Source: Pseudorhodoferax sp. Leaf265
GTDB taxonomy: Bacteria; Pseudomonadota; Gammaproteobacteria; Burkholderiales; Burkholderiaceae_C
Assembly: GCF_001422365.1 (NCBI RefSeq)
Contig: NZ_LMMT01000038.1
Coordinates: 77,979 to 141,978, forward strand
Direction of reading: 5' to 3'
Length of the DNA stretch: 64,000 nucleotides
Under the pieces are notes generated by a model. The model worked only from the letters and a program-made list of their open reading frames with translations. It made no database searches and was not told the DNA's origin. Shown in pieces: positions 8,677 through 16,903 of the stretch; the first letter of the stretch is position 1, and each line of letters starts with the position of its first letter. A program made the position numbers and the translations under genes.

Positions 8677-11463
8677 CTAGAGGCCGCGGAACACCGACAC
8701 CAGGTCGTCCACGGCGCGGGGCCTGCCGAACAGCGCGCCCTGCAGCTCCATGTGGGCACCGCCCTGCAGCGCGGCAAACTGCGACTCGGTGTCGATGCCA
8801 TCGGCCCCGACCACGATGCCCAGTTCCTCGCACAGCACCGTCATCGCACGCACGATGGCGTCGCCGTGCGCGGCCGGCTCGCCTTCGCCCAGCATGGCGC
8901 GTTCGATCTTGACCTTGTCGAACGGAAAGCGGCGCAGGTAGCCCAGACCCGAATGCGTCGACCCGATGCTGGCCATGGTCAGCCGCACGCCCAGCGCCTT
9001 GCAGGCGTGCAGTGCGCGGTTGGCGTTCTCGGGGTGCGCCAGCAGGGCCCGCTCGTCCACCTCCAGCTCGAGCCGCCCGGGCGCCAGGCCGCTGCCCTGC
9101 AGCGCGCTGGCCACCCAGCCGGCGACCGCCGCACCATGGCGCGGCAGCGCCGCGGAGATGTCCACCGCGACCTTGGGGCAACCGGGCCAGCGCCGCATGT
9201 CCTCGCAGACGCGTTGCAGCATCCACTCCACCATCCGGCCCGACAGGCCGAGTTCGTCCAGCATGGCCGAAAACTCGCTGGCCGGTACCTGTCCGCGTTC
9301 GGGATGCTGCCAGTGCAGGGCCGCCGCCAGGCCGCTGACGCGGCGCTTGATCGGGTTCACGAGCGGCTGGTAGCTCAGGCCGAAGTCGCGTTGCTCCAGT
9401 GCCGCGCGCAGTTCCAGCTCGTTGCGCCGACGCGCCTGCATGCGCTGGTCCATCTCGGGCTCGAAGAAGCTGTGGCGCCCACGGCCTTCCTGCTTGGCCT
9501 TGTACAGCGCCATGTCGGCGTACTTGAGCAGATGCTCGGCGTCATGGCTGCCGTCCAGGATCAGCATGATGCCGACGCTGGCGCCGATGGTCACCTGGTG
9601 GCCGCCGAGGGCATAGGGCGCGCTGAGGGCCTGCACCACGCGCGTGGCCAGATCGGCGGCGTCGCTGGGCTGGCGCACATGTGATTGCACGATCGCAAAC
9701 TCGTCGCCGGCCAGCCGCGCGACGGTGTCGTGCTCCCGCAGCAGCGTGCCCAGGCGTTCGGTCACGGCGCGCAGCAGCGCGTCGCCGATCGGATGGCCCA
9801 GCGTGTCGTTGACCTCCTTGAAGCGGTCCAGGTCGATGTAGAGCACAGCGCCCGGGTCGCCACGCGCGGCGCGGCGGATGGCCGCTTCGAGCCGGTTGCG
9901 GAATTCCACGCGGTTGGGCAGGCCGGTCAGCGCGTCGTGCAGGGCCATGTGCACGATCCGCGCCTGCGCGTGGTGCCGTTCGCTGACGTCCTCCAGCACG
10001 CCGACCCACTCCTGCACGCCGCCGCCGGCGACGGGGACGGCCGCACCACGCATGCGCACCCAGACCCATTGCCCGTCCTTGCCGGCGATGCGGAACTCCG
10101 CATCGACCTGCCGTGCCCCCTGGGACACGGTGGTCTTGAGCGCGTCGATGACCGGTGGATCGTCCGGATGCAGGCGGCTGCGCCACAGGTCGCCAAGCGC
10201 CTGCGCGTCGGGCTCGCCGGTCAGCATTTCCCAGCCATCGGCCGCCAGCATCTCGCCCTGGGGCGTGGCGCGCCATAGCACCACCGCACCGGTCAGGGCC
10301 AGCGTGCGGAAGCGCAACTCGCTCATCGCCAGCGCCTGCGCATTGCGGCGTTCGGCCTCGGCGCGTTCGTGCAGCGCGGCCTGGGCCGCCTCGATGCTCA
10401 CGCGCATGGACTCGAATTCGGTGATGGCCGAAGCCGTTGCCGGTGCCTCGCCGGCCGGCGGCGCAGCCTCGCCACCGGCCTGCGCCACCGCCAGTGCGTT
10501 GCGCGCCAGCGCCCGCGCCGGCCGCGTGATGCTGCGCGCGATCCACAGCGCGGCCAGCAAGGCCGCCAGCAGGCCCAGGGCGCTGCCGGTGGCCAGCTGC
10601 ACGAGCGGCTGTTGCCAGCCCTGGTCGAACACGCTGATGGGCTCGCCGATCACGACGACCCAATCCGGCGTGGAGGCCAGCGTTTCGAAGGTCAGGATCA
10701 CGCTGCCGCCTTCGGCGGTCACGGCCTGGAACTGGCCGCGCGGGGCGTTCACGGCCTTGAGCCGCGTCCAGCTCGGAACGGGCCGTCCGACGAAGCGCTC
10801 GGTGTCGCGCGAGCGCGCGACCAGCAGCCCGTTGCCGTCGGTGACGGCGATCAGCAGGCTGTCGTCGTTGCGGCTGCGCTGCGGCTCCAGCTGGATCAGG
10901 TGCTCGGCGGGCAGCACCAGCGACAGCACGGCCTGCTCCTGCCGGGAAGCCTTCAGCGCCAACGACAGCGCCACTTCCGGCGCCGCATGGCCAGGGCGCG
11001 TGAACAGGTTGGACAGCACCACGCCCTTGCGTTGCAGTGCATCGCGCACCACCGAATGCGGCAGCTCGTCGCTGTGCACGGTGGGTGGCTGGCCGGCGCC
11101 GGCTTCGCGGGCGGCGGAGACCACCAGCCGGCCCTGGCCTGCGCCATTGCTGTCGACCCAGCGCCGGGCCTGTTCCAGGGCGATGCCGCCGCTTTCGAGG
11201 CCGCGGGCCATGGTCTGCAGCAAGGCGGCGCGGTTGGCCAGGTCACCTTCGATCGATTGCGCCAGCGCGCGCGTGGTGTCGGCCAGGCGCATGGTCGAGG
11301 CGTCGCGGTGGGCATTTCCGGACTTCCAGATCGCGAACACGGCCGTGGCCAGCGCAGGTGCCAGCGCCACGACCAGCAGCAACAGCAGCATGGTGCGCAG
11401 GCGTGCGGTGCGTGCGGCCGGCGGAGAAGCTTGGATGTGCGGCGCGTCGCGTGCGGCTGTCAT
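8677..11463 (-). CDS. membrane sensor GGDEF-EAL protein with degenerate EAL domain
   Basis: The 928-residue protein has transmembrane helices at about 24-46 and 288-310, enclosing a periplasmic Cache-like sensor. A short linker and coiled segment follow, then PAS (about 383-495), GGDEF (about 503-670) and EAL (about 680-928). The GGDEF signature reads AGDEF (585-589), a form often still active, and the RxxD inhibitory site REHD (576-579) is kept. The EAL half has lost key residues: the EAL Glu is Ala713, the DDFG metal loop reads ASIG (831-834), and AEGVET reads ADGIDT. The protein is therefore likely a diguanylate cyclase whose EAL half binds or senses but does not hydrolyse c-di-GMP. The start at 11463 follows an AGGGG site. 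Confidence 0.88.
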   Translation of the reverse strand: MTAARDAPHIQASPPAARTARLRTMLLLLLVVALAPALATAVFAIWKSGNAHRDASTMRLADTTRALAQSIEGDLANRAALLQTMARGLESGGIALEQARRWVDSNGAGQGRLVVSAAREAGAGQPPTVHSDELPHSVVRDALQRKGVVLSNLFTRPGHAAPEVALSLALKASRQEQAVLSLVLPAEHLIQLEPQRSRNDDSLLIAVTDGNGLLVARSRDTERFVGRPVPSWTRLKAVNAPRGQFQAVTAEGGSVILTFETLASTPDWVVVIGEPISVFDQGWQQPLVQLATGSALGLLAALLAALWIARSITRPARALARNALAVAQAGGEAAPPAGEAPATASAITEFESMRVSIEAAQAALHERAEAERRNAQALAMSELRFRTLALTGAVVLWRATPQGEMLAADGWEMLTGEPDAQALGDLWRSRLHPDDPPVIDALKTTVSQGARQVDAEFRIAGKDGQWVWVRMRGAAVPVAGGGVQEWVGVLEDVSERHHAQARIVHMALHDALTGLPNRVEFRNRLEAAIRRAARGDPGAVLYIDLDRFKEVNDTLGHPIGDALLRAVTERLGTLLREHDTVARLAGDEFAIVQSHVRQPSDAADLATRVVQALSAPYALGGHQVTIGASVGIMLILDGSHDAEHLLKYADMALYKAKQEGRGRHSFFEPEMDQRMQARRRNELELRAALEQRDFGLSYQPLVNPIKRRVSGLAAALHWQHPERGQVPASEFSAMLDELGLSGRMVEWMLQRVCEDMRRWPGCPKVAVDISAALPRHGAAVAGWVASALQGSGLAPGRLELEVDERALLAHPENANRALHACKALGVRLTMASIGSTHSGLGYLRRFPFDKVKIERAMLGEGEPAAHGDAIVRAMTVLCEELGIVVGADGIDTESQFAALQGGAHMELQGALFGRPRAVDDLVSVFRGL

Positions 11464-11587
11464 GCTGGCCCCTGGGACATGGAATCCCAGCAAAGATAGC
11501 AGGTGTGCGGGGGCCGACGCGTGGCCACCACCGCCCGGTGCCGCCACCGCCCACCCCGGCCGTGCGCGCAGGCCCGCGTCTGCCCGC

Positions 11588-13045
11588 TCAGGCTGCGGCC
11601 CGCTCCTGCTCCTGCAGGCCGCGGACGATCTCGCCCAGGCGCCGCAGGCCCGCCTCCAGCGCCGGTGTCCACGGCAGGCCGCAGTTGATGCGCACGTAGT
11701 GGTCGCAGCGCGTGGTGTTGGAGAACAGCGTGCCCGGCGCCACCAGGATGTGCTCGCGCAGTGCCGCGTCGAACACCGCCACGGACGACAGCGGCCTGGG
11801 CAGCTCCACCCACAGCTGCAGCCCGCCGGGCGGCAGGTTCAGCCGTGTGCCGGGTGGAAAGTGCTGCGTGACCGCTTCGGCCGTGCGCTCGCGCTGCGTG
11901 CGCAGGCTGGCGCGCAGCTGCCTCAAGTGCCGGTCGTAGGCGCTCGAGGCCATGAAGCCGCCGGCCGCCCACTGCGCCAGCGCCTCGTTGCTGCGCGACT
12001 GCGCGTACTTGAGCATCTCCACGCGCGCCTGCCAGCGGCCCGCGCTGATCCAGCCCAGCCGCAGCCCCGGCGCCAGCACCTTGTGCAGCGAGGCGCAGTG
12101 GATGATGTTGCCGCTGCGGTCGAACGACTTGAGCGCGCGTGCCGGCGCCGGCGCGTCCAGCAGTTCGCTGTAGGTGTCGTCCTCGATGAGCGCGATGCCC
12201 TCTTGTTCGCACAGCGCTGCGAGCCGCGCCTTGTGCGCATCCGGCATCACGCTGCCCAAGGGGTTCTGCAGGTGCGGCACCACCACCACGGCCTTGATGT
12301 CGCGGTAAGCCGCGATGGCCAGTTCCAGCGCCTCGATCGACAGGCCGGTCTGCGGACTGGTAGGGATCTCCAGCGCGCGCATGCCCAGCGTCTCCAGCAC
12401 CTGCAGCAGGCCGTAGAAGGTGGGCGATTCCACGGCCACCGTGTCGCCGGGCTGGGCCACGGCGCGCAGCGCGAGGTTCAGCGCCTCGATGCAGCCGTGC
12501 GTGGGCAGCACCTCCTCGGGCGACAAGGCCATGCCCACGCGCACGGCGCGCTGGGCCACGGCCTCGCGGAACGGCGTGCGCTCGCGCGAGGGCGTGGCCT
12601 GCGTCAGCAGCTCGGGGTGCTGGCGCAGCGCCCGCGTGACCGCGTTGCGCATGGCCTCGGCCGGGTACAGCGCGGGCGCGCCGCGCGCCGTCGACAGGTT
12701 CAGGTGCACCGCGTGCGAACGACGCTGCGTGACGAAGGCCGACACCTTCTCGTGGATGCCGACGAACTGTGCCGGGTCCGGCGCGCGGTCGGTGGCCGGC
12801 TCCTCCATGGGCACGATCTTCAGGCGCCGTGGCCGCGTCACGAAGTAGCCCGAGCGCTCGCGCGCCTCGGCCCAGCCCTCGCTTTCAAGCAGGCGGCAGA
12901 CCTGCAGCGCGGTGGACAGGCTCACGCCGTGCAGTTGCATGAGCTCGCGCAGCGAGGGCAGGCGGTCGCCCGGCTGCAGCGCATCGGCGCGGATGGCCTG
13001 CAGGTAGTGCTCGGCGATCTGGCGGTAGCGGGGCGTGGAAGGCAT
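11588..13045 (-). CDS. MocR-type transcriptional regulator (GntR winged helix plus PLP aminotransferase fold)
   Basis: The 485-residue fusion has an N-terminal GntR winged helix (about 1-75, RLPSLRELMQLHGVSLSTAL) and a C-terminal type-I aminotransferase-like domain. The PLP lysine lies in ASLHKVLAPGLRLGW, and EDDTYSELL is part of the cofactor pocket. MocR proteins usually control an adjacent divergent gene and bind direct repeats. Here the divergent neighbour is the DUF2917 gene, with four CAGATG copies between them. The ligand is unknown; MocR proteins respond to PLP, GABA, taurine, ectoine and others. Confidence 0.9.
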   Translation of the reverse strand: MPSTPRYRQIAEHYLQAIRADALQPGDRLPSLRELMQLHGVSLSTALQVCRLLESEGWAEARERSGYFVTRPRRLKIVPMEEPATDRAPDPAQFVGIHEKVSAFVTQRRSHAVHLNLSTARGAPALYPAEAMRNAVTRALRQHPELLTQATPSRERTPFREAVAQRAVRVGMALSPEEVLPTHGCIEALNLALRAVAQPGDTVAVESPTFYGLLQVLETLGMRALEIPTSPQTGLSIEALELAIAAYRDIKAVVVVPHLQNPLGSVMPDAHKARLAALCEQEGIALIEDDTYSELLDAPAPARALKSFDRSGNIIHCASLHKVLAPGLRLGWISAGRWQARVEMLKYAQSRSNEALAQWAAGGFMASSAYDRHLRQLRASLRTQRERTAEAVTQHFPPGTRLNLPPGGLQLWVELPRPLSSVAVFDAALREHILVAPGTLFSNTTRCDHYVRINCGLPWTPALEAGLRRLGEIVRGLQEQERAAA

Positions 13046-13094
13046 GGCGCGGTGGAACTCCGGCGCGATCTTGCAGCGCGGCCTGGCGGCTGAA

Positions 13095-13163
13095 CAGATG
13101 CAGATGGCGGGGCATAAGACCATAACAGATGGCTTCCCGGTGTGGCTGTTCCGGTTCAGATGG
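13095..13163. promoter_or_regulatory. CAGATG direct repeats, possible MocR operator
   Basis: CAGATG occurs at 13095, 13101, 13126 and 13157, all in the same direction. Three of these copies are spaced exactly 31 bases apart, about three helical turns, so they would lie on one face of the DNA. They sit between the divergent starts of the MocR gene (13045) and the DUF2917 gene (13241). MocR regulators are known to bind direct repeats, so this is a plausible operator; binding is inferred. Confidence 0.5.
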
Positions 13164-13240
13164 ACGGCGCCTGTGCCTGTTCCGCAAGGCACGCCCTGCC
13201 TACGATTTGCCCATGTTTTGATTCCTTGCCGGAGCCTGCC

Positions 13241-13567
13241 ATGAACGCCACTTCCCATCTCCACACCACCACGCCGCTTGCCGCTGGCGAGTGCCTGCAC
13301 CTGCCGGTGGACGCCGGCACCGTATTGGTGGCCACGCGCGGCGCGCTGCGCATCGAGGAGGCGCCCCGCTGGCTGGCGGAGCGCTGGGTGCCGGTCAGGC
13401 TGCGGCTGGACGAAGGCCAGTCCTACCGCGTGGAGCAGGCGGGCTGGCTGCGTGTGCACGCCCTGGGCGATGCGCAGCTGGGCCACGTGCTGGCCCGGCC
13501 GCGGCTGGCACGGCTGCTGGACCGGCTGTTGCGCCGGCGTGGCACAAGCCGGCCGGCGGTCTGCTGA
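13241..13567 (+). CDS. DUF2917 domain-containing protein
   Basis: A 108-residue cytoplasmic protein with a cupin-like N-terminal half (GECLHLPVDAGTVLVATRGALRI, then GQSYRVEQAGWLRVHAL) and a basic C-terminus. This matches DUF2917, a family mostly found in Burkholderiales and without an assigned function. A GGAG site precedes the ATG. It is divergent from the MocR regulator and is its likely target. The basic tail (LLDRLLRRRGT) could contact nucleic acid or membrane. Confidence 0.72.
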   Translation: MNATSHLHTTTPLAAGECLHLPVDAGTVLVATRGALRIEEAPRWLAERWVPVRLRLDEGQSYRVEQAGWLRVHALGDAQLGHVLARPRLARLLDRLLRRRGTSRPAVC

Positions 13568-13574
13568 TCCGCCG

Positions 13575-14411
13575 TCACTGCCACATGGCGGCCATGGTCC
13601 GCACGATGGGCACGTAGTCGACCACGGCTTCGGTCCGCGGACGCTGGCCGCCATAGGCCTGCAGCGCATGCGCGGCCGGGTCGGGGCAGTCCGTGCAGGC
13701 CTGCGTGGCCAGGACGGCCGTGGCCAGGGCCAGCGCGCGGCATTCGTCGCCCAGGGCCTGCGCCAACGCCGCGTCGTCCTGGCCGAGCGGGCGCCACGCC
13801 GCGCCACCGACCCCGGCCGCGACCAGGCGCCGCACCGTGGACGGCCGGATCTGCGCCGGCCCGAGCGAAAGCTCCGGCAGGCGGCCCGTGAGGGCGAGCG
13901 TGGCCCGGGCGAGCGCCCATTCCAGCGTGCGGTGGAGCGCGTGGCGGTTGAACTTCTCCACGGCCACGGCGGCGATGGCCAGGTCGCCGGCCTGGTGGAA
14001 GGGCAGGGGCGGTTGGACCTGTGCGCCGGCCGCTTCGTCCTGCGGGACGCTGGCGCAGCCCCGGACTTCGGGCTGGAGCGACAGCGCGTAGAGCGGCCGC
14101 TGCGTGACCGGGTCGGTCTGCACGCTCGCGCGTGTCAGATAGCCCGAGCGCAGCAGGATGTTGGCCGCCACCAGGCTGCGGGTGTCGGCCACGCGGTCGG
14201 CGTCGGGCTGGTCCGGGATGCGGCCCTGTGCTTCCAGGCCTTGCACCAGCACCGGCAAGGAGCGCTGCCCTTGGTCCTCGGGCGTGGACAGGTCCAGGTA
14301 CTGCGCCACCGGCACGCACAGCGTGGCCGCCAGCGCCAGCGCGCCCAGCACCAGCGGCATGCGCAGGGCGCGCCGGCCGTCGGCACTCAGGGGTTCGTGG
14401 ATGCGGGCCAT
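13575..14411 (-). CDS. hypothetical membrane-anchored protein
   Basis: The 278-residue protein has one N-terminal hydrophobic helix (MPLVLGALALAATLCVPVAQ, about 18-37), so the remainder is probably periplasmic. Two Cys residues near CTDCPDP and one at RGCASV could form disulfides. I do not recognise a family. It starts 4 bases after the stop of the upstream membrane-protein gene at 14416-15030, so the two are translationally coupled and probably act together. It is convergent with the DUF2917 gene, with only 7 bases between the stops. Confidence 0.65.
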   Translation of the reverse strand: MARIHEPLSADGRRALRMPLVLGALALAATLCVPVAQYLDLSTPEDQGQRSLPVLVQGLEAQGRIPDQPDADRVADTRSLVAANILLRSGYLTRASVQTDPVTQRPLYALSLQPEVRGCASVPQDEAAGAQVQPPLPFHQAGDLAIAAVAVEKFNRHALHRTLEWALARATLALTGRLPELSLGPAQIRPSTVRRLVAAGVGGAAWRPLGQDDAALAQALGDECRALALATAVLATQACTDCPDPAAHALQAYGGQRPRTEAVVDYVPIVRTMAAMWQ

Positions 14412-14415
14412 GGCT

Positions 14416-15030
14416 TCAGCCCGTCAGCAGCTTCATGGCGCTGGCCGCCAGGCCCGAGTTGAACAGCCACAGCGCGCCGACCCTGGAGAGCTCCTTGATC
14501 GACACCGAGGCCGTACCCGGCGGACTGCCCTGCCAGTGTTCGTGCAGGTAAATCGCCAGCAGCAGGCCGAGCAGGCTCACATAGCCGAAGCCCAGCATGT
14601 ACAGCACGTAGAGGCCGAAGAACACCGGCTTCAGGTGGGCCACGGCGGGGTTGGCCATCAGGTCCCAATAGACCATGGCCGGCCAGGCCGACAGCAAGGC
14701 CGCGAAGAAGCCGGCCGCGAACAGCGTGGGGCCGAACTGCCCGCGCACGCGCCGCACGAAGCCAGGCCGCGGGCCCTCGGGCCGGCCGCTGCCCGGGCGC
14801 CAGCGCAGCGTGCACCAGAGCCCTGCGGCGAGACCGACCACCAGCGGCGCAGCCGTCTTGCCGAGCGCAGACCACAGCAGGTTCTGCGGGCTGCGGTCGG
14901 CGAACAGCGACTGGAACGTGAAGTAGAAGTCCGTCGGGACCACCAGCGCCAGCAGGCGCGACAGGGACAGCGTGCCGAACACCGCCACCGCGAACAGCGG
15001 CGCATGCAGTTGCGCGAATGGAACTCTCAT
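14416..15030 (-). CDS. hypothetical integral membrane protein
   Basis: The protein has 204 residues with about four to five hydrophobic segments (for example LFAVAVFGTLSLSRLLALVV, TAAPLVVGLAAGLW, LYVLYMLGFGYVSLLGLLLA). It has a basic cytoplasmic loop after the second segment. No family is recognised. The ATG at 15030 is the only start that leaves the first helix intact without an unlikely extension. It heads a two-gene unit with the anchored protein at 13575-14411. The pair may form a small membrane complex of unknown role. Confidence 0.65.
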   Translation of the reverse strand: MRVPFAQLHAPLFAVAVFGTLSLSRLLALVVPTDFYFTFQSLFADRSPQNLLWSALGKTAAPLVVGLAAGLWCTLRWRPGSGRPEGPRPGFVRRVRGQFGPTLFAAGFFAALLSAWPAMVYWDLMANPAVAHLKPVFFGLYVLYMLGFGYVSLLGLLLAIYLHEHWQGSPPGTASVSIKELSRVGALWLFNSGLAASAMKLLTG

Positions 15031-15256
15031 GGCGGCGTCCCTCCCGGAATGCGCGATTGTGAGGGCACCGCCGGCGCCGTGGCGGGCACCGGCCACCAGA
15101 AGGTGCCTCGCCGGGCAAGGTGTGACAGGGCTGGCCTCCTGCCGCGCGCGCCCGTCCGGCGATGCCTTCATCGTGCGTGACTGGTCGCGCGCGTGCGAGG
15201 TCCTGCCGGGCTGGGCTGGTCGGCCGGGCAGGCGGCGGGCCAGTCGATCTCGGGCG
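15031..15256. other. intergenic stretch without a recognised gene
   Basis: No gene, terminator or operator is visible here. Together with the next entry it separates the membrane-protein unit from the Met/Pro-rich protein gene. Confidence 0.4.
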
Positions 15257-15346
15257 GCGCGCAGCGCGGGGCAGGGCAAGGGAGTCGAATTCACCGTGGG
15301 CCTGCCCTGGCAGCGCCCGGAGCCGCTGCCGCCCGCGCCGGTGTAG
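15257..15346 (+). pseudogene. possible remnant of a sensor kinase C-terminus
   Basis: One plus-strand frame reads AARSAGQGKGVEFTVGLP and then a Pro-rich tail to a stop at 15346. This matches the closing part of many histidine-kinase ATPase domains, where the G-rich loop is followed by EFTV.LP. Upstream in the same frame nothing kinase-like is seen, so it would be a decayed 3' end. The match is short and could be coincidence. Confidence 0.3.
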
Positions 15347-15354
15347 GCAGGACT

Positions 15355-15672
15355 TCAGCGGAGCTTGCGCAGGCTGGACAGCGCGACCTCGCCCTGCGCG
15401 GTCGAGAACAACGGGTCGGCGCCCGGCCCCTGACTGCCCTGGCTCTGGGCCACGCCCGAAATCGCCAGCTGGCCGGTGTCGTACTGCTGGACCGAACCAC
15501 CCTGGCGGATCGCCAGGCGCTGTTGCTGCGGAAAGAACGCGTACTGCAGCCCGTTCTGTGCGCCGGTGCAGGACGGATCGGCCAGGCCGTCGGGCCACCA
15601 GGCGTCGTCGGGCTGCATCGGCTGCATGGGTGCCATGGGTTGCATGGGTTGCATGGGCTTCATCGGTTCCAT
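15355..15672 (-). CDS. small Met/Pro-repeat protein of unknown function
   Basis: The 105-residue protein begins with seven tandem Met-Pro-x units (MEPMKPMQPMQP and so on) encoded by near-identical 9-base repeats. A conserved-looking globular part follows (WWPDGLADPSCTGAQNGLQY, FFPQQQRLAIRQGG, QQYDTGQLAISGV). A good AGGAG site sits 7 bases before the ATG, which supports translation. I recall similar MxPM-tract proteins in other proteobacteria but no function. The Met tract could bind copper or silver, as other Met-rich motifs do; that is speculation. It lies downstream of the Kelch gene on the same strand. Confidence 0.65.
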   Translation of the reverse strand: MEPMKPMQPMQPMAPMQPMQPDDAWWPDGLADPSCTGAQNGLQYAFFPQQQRLAIRQGGSVQQYDTGQLAISGVAQSQGSQGPGADPLFSTAQGEVALSSLRKLR

Positions 15673-15778
15673 CGTGCGCTCCTGTGCTTGCAAGGCTTGC
15701 AGTGTGCGGGGCACGCGGCGCGCGCATGTCGGGGCCGTGCCGCTTGCCGCGTAGGCAAAGCGCGCCAGCGGCCCGTGC

Positions 15779-16828
15779 CTATTCCAGCACCAGCACCTCG
15801 TGCACATCGGTGGCGGCATCGCCGCCCACGCGCGTGCCACCGCCGAACACATGGATGCGGTTGCCCACCGTGGCCGCGCCCAGGCCATGGCGCCGCGTGG
15901 GCAGGGGCGGCAGCGCCGCCCACTGGTCGGTGCCGGGCGTGTACACCCAGCAGTCGGCGAAGACCTTCTGCTCGGGCACCCACTGCTCGCCGCCGAACAC
16001 GTAGAGCCGGCCGCCCCAGGCCGCCGCCGCCAGGCCCCCCTGGGCCTGGGGCATGGGTGCGCGCGTGGTCCAGCGGTCGCTGGCGGGGTCGTACACCTCC
16101 AACTGCGGCACGTTCACCTGGCGCAGCGTGCCATCGGGCTGCGGCAGGGCCTGGCGCCCGCCCACCACGTACAGCCGCCCGTCGATGACGGCCGAGGCGG
16201 CGCTGTTGCGTGCCGTGGGCGCGTCGGCGATGGATGACCAGCGGCCGGCGGCCGGGTCGAACACCAGGCCGCGCGCCGTGTCCACATGGGCGTTGAAGTG
16301 GCGTGCGTCGGCCGTGGCGCGGACGCGCCCGCCCACCACGTAGATCTTGCCGGCGACGGTGGCGGCCACACCTTCGGCATTGGGCGCCGGCAGGGCCACG
16401 CCGTCGCGCCAGCGGTTGGCGGCGGGGTCGTAGACCCAGGCCGAGGCCTGCGCCTGCCAGTTCGGGAAGCCGCCACTGAAACCGCCCACGCCGTAGAGCA
16501 GCCCGCCGGCTGCCGCCAGCGCGATGTGGTGGCGCGCCTCGGGCAGCGTGGCCAGCCGCGTCCAGCGGTCGGTGGCGGGGTCGTAGGCCTCCAGGTGGGC
16601 CGAGTAGCCGGTGTTCGGGCTCAGCAGGCCGCCGGCCACGTAGATCCTGCCGTCCAGCACCTCGGGGTACAGCTCCTGCCGCGCCAGCGAGGCCGGGGCG
16701 GCGGTGGTCCAGCGCGGTGCGGTGTCCTGCGCGGTGGCGGGGCGCAGCATGGGCGTGGCGGCAAGGGCGGTGGCCAGGCGCAGGGCGTCGCGGCGGCGCA
16801 TGGCGAAGGTCGGGGCGAGTGCGTGCAT
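15779..16828 (-). CDS. secreted Kelch-repeat beta-propeller protein
   Basis: The 349-residue protein starts with an Arg-rich signal (MRRRDALRLATALAATPM) ending near ATAQ. Five to six Kelch motifs follow, each with a YVVGG or FGG strand and a conserved Trp (RIYVAGG, KIYVVGGR, RLYVVGGR, RLYVFGGEQ, RIHVFGGG). This predicts a beta-propeller exported to the periplasm. Kelch propellers bind ligands or proteins; no enzymatic residues stand out. Start alternatives are 16837 and 16801, and the latter gives a compact signal peptide. It is divergent from a LysR gene with a palindrome between them and is the likely regulatory target. Confidence 0.82.
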   Translation of the reverse strand: MHALAPTFAMRRRDALRLATALAATPMLRPATAQDTAPRWTTAAPASLARQELYPEVLDGRIYVAGGLLSPNTGYSAHLEAYDPATDRWTRLATLPEARHHIALAAAGGLLYGVGGFSGGFPNWQAQASAWVYDPAANRWRDGVALPAPNAEGVAATVAGKIYVVGGRVRATADARHFNAHVDTARGLVFDPAAGRWSSIADAPTARNSAASAVIDGRLYVVGGRQALPQPDGTLRQVNVPQLEVYDPASDRWTTRAPMPQAQGGLAAAAWGGRLYVFGGEQWVPEQKVFADCWVYTPGTDQWAALPPLPTRRHGLGAATVGNRIHVFGGGTRVGGDAATDVHEVLVLE

Positions 16829-16883
16829 GCCCTGCATCGTAGGCAGTGGCGTGCAGAACACTAGCCGCACAATGCTGTACAGA

Positions 16884-16901
16884 TTCATTAGCCTATGTGA
16901 A
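16884..16901. promoter_or_regulatory. candidate LysR box
   Basis: TTCATTAGCCTATGTGAA has inverted TTCA/TGAA ends and fits the loose T-N11-A architecture of LysR sites. It lies directly before the LysR start (16904) and within the 75-base gap to the Kelch gene. This position suits autoregulation and control of the divergent gene. Confidence 0.45.
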
Positions 16902-16903
16902 CA

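Noticed and set aside
9878-13093. 1071-codon plus-strand frame
   Set aside because: It runs antisense through the GGDEF-EAL and MocR genes and shows no domain; its length reflects high GC at codon third positions.
15601-15672. Microsatellite-like 9-base repeats considered as a mobile-element footprint
   Set aside because: They are in frame, encode Met-Pro units with a good ribosome-binding site upstream, and similar proteins are recalled from other bacteria.
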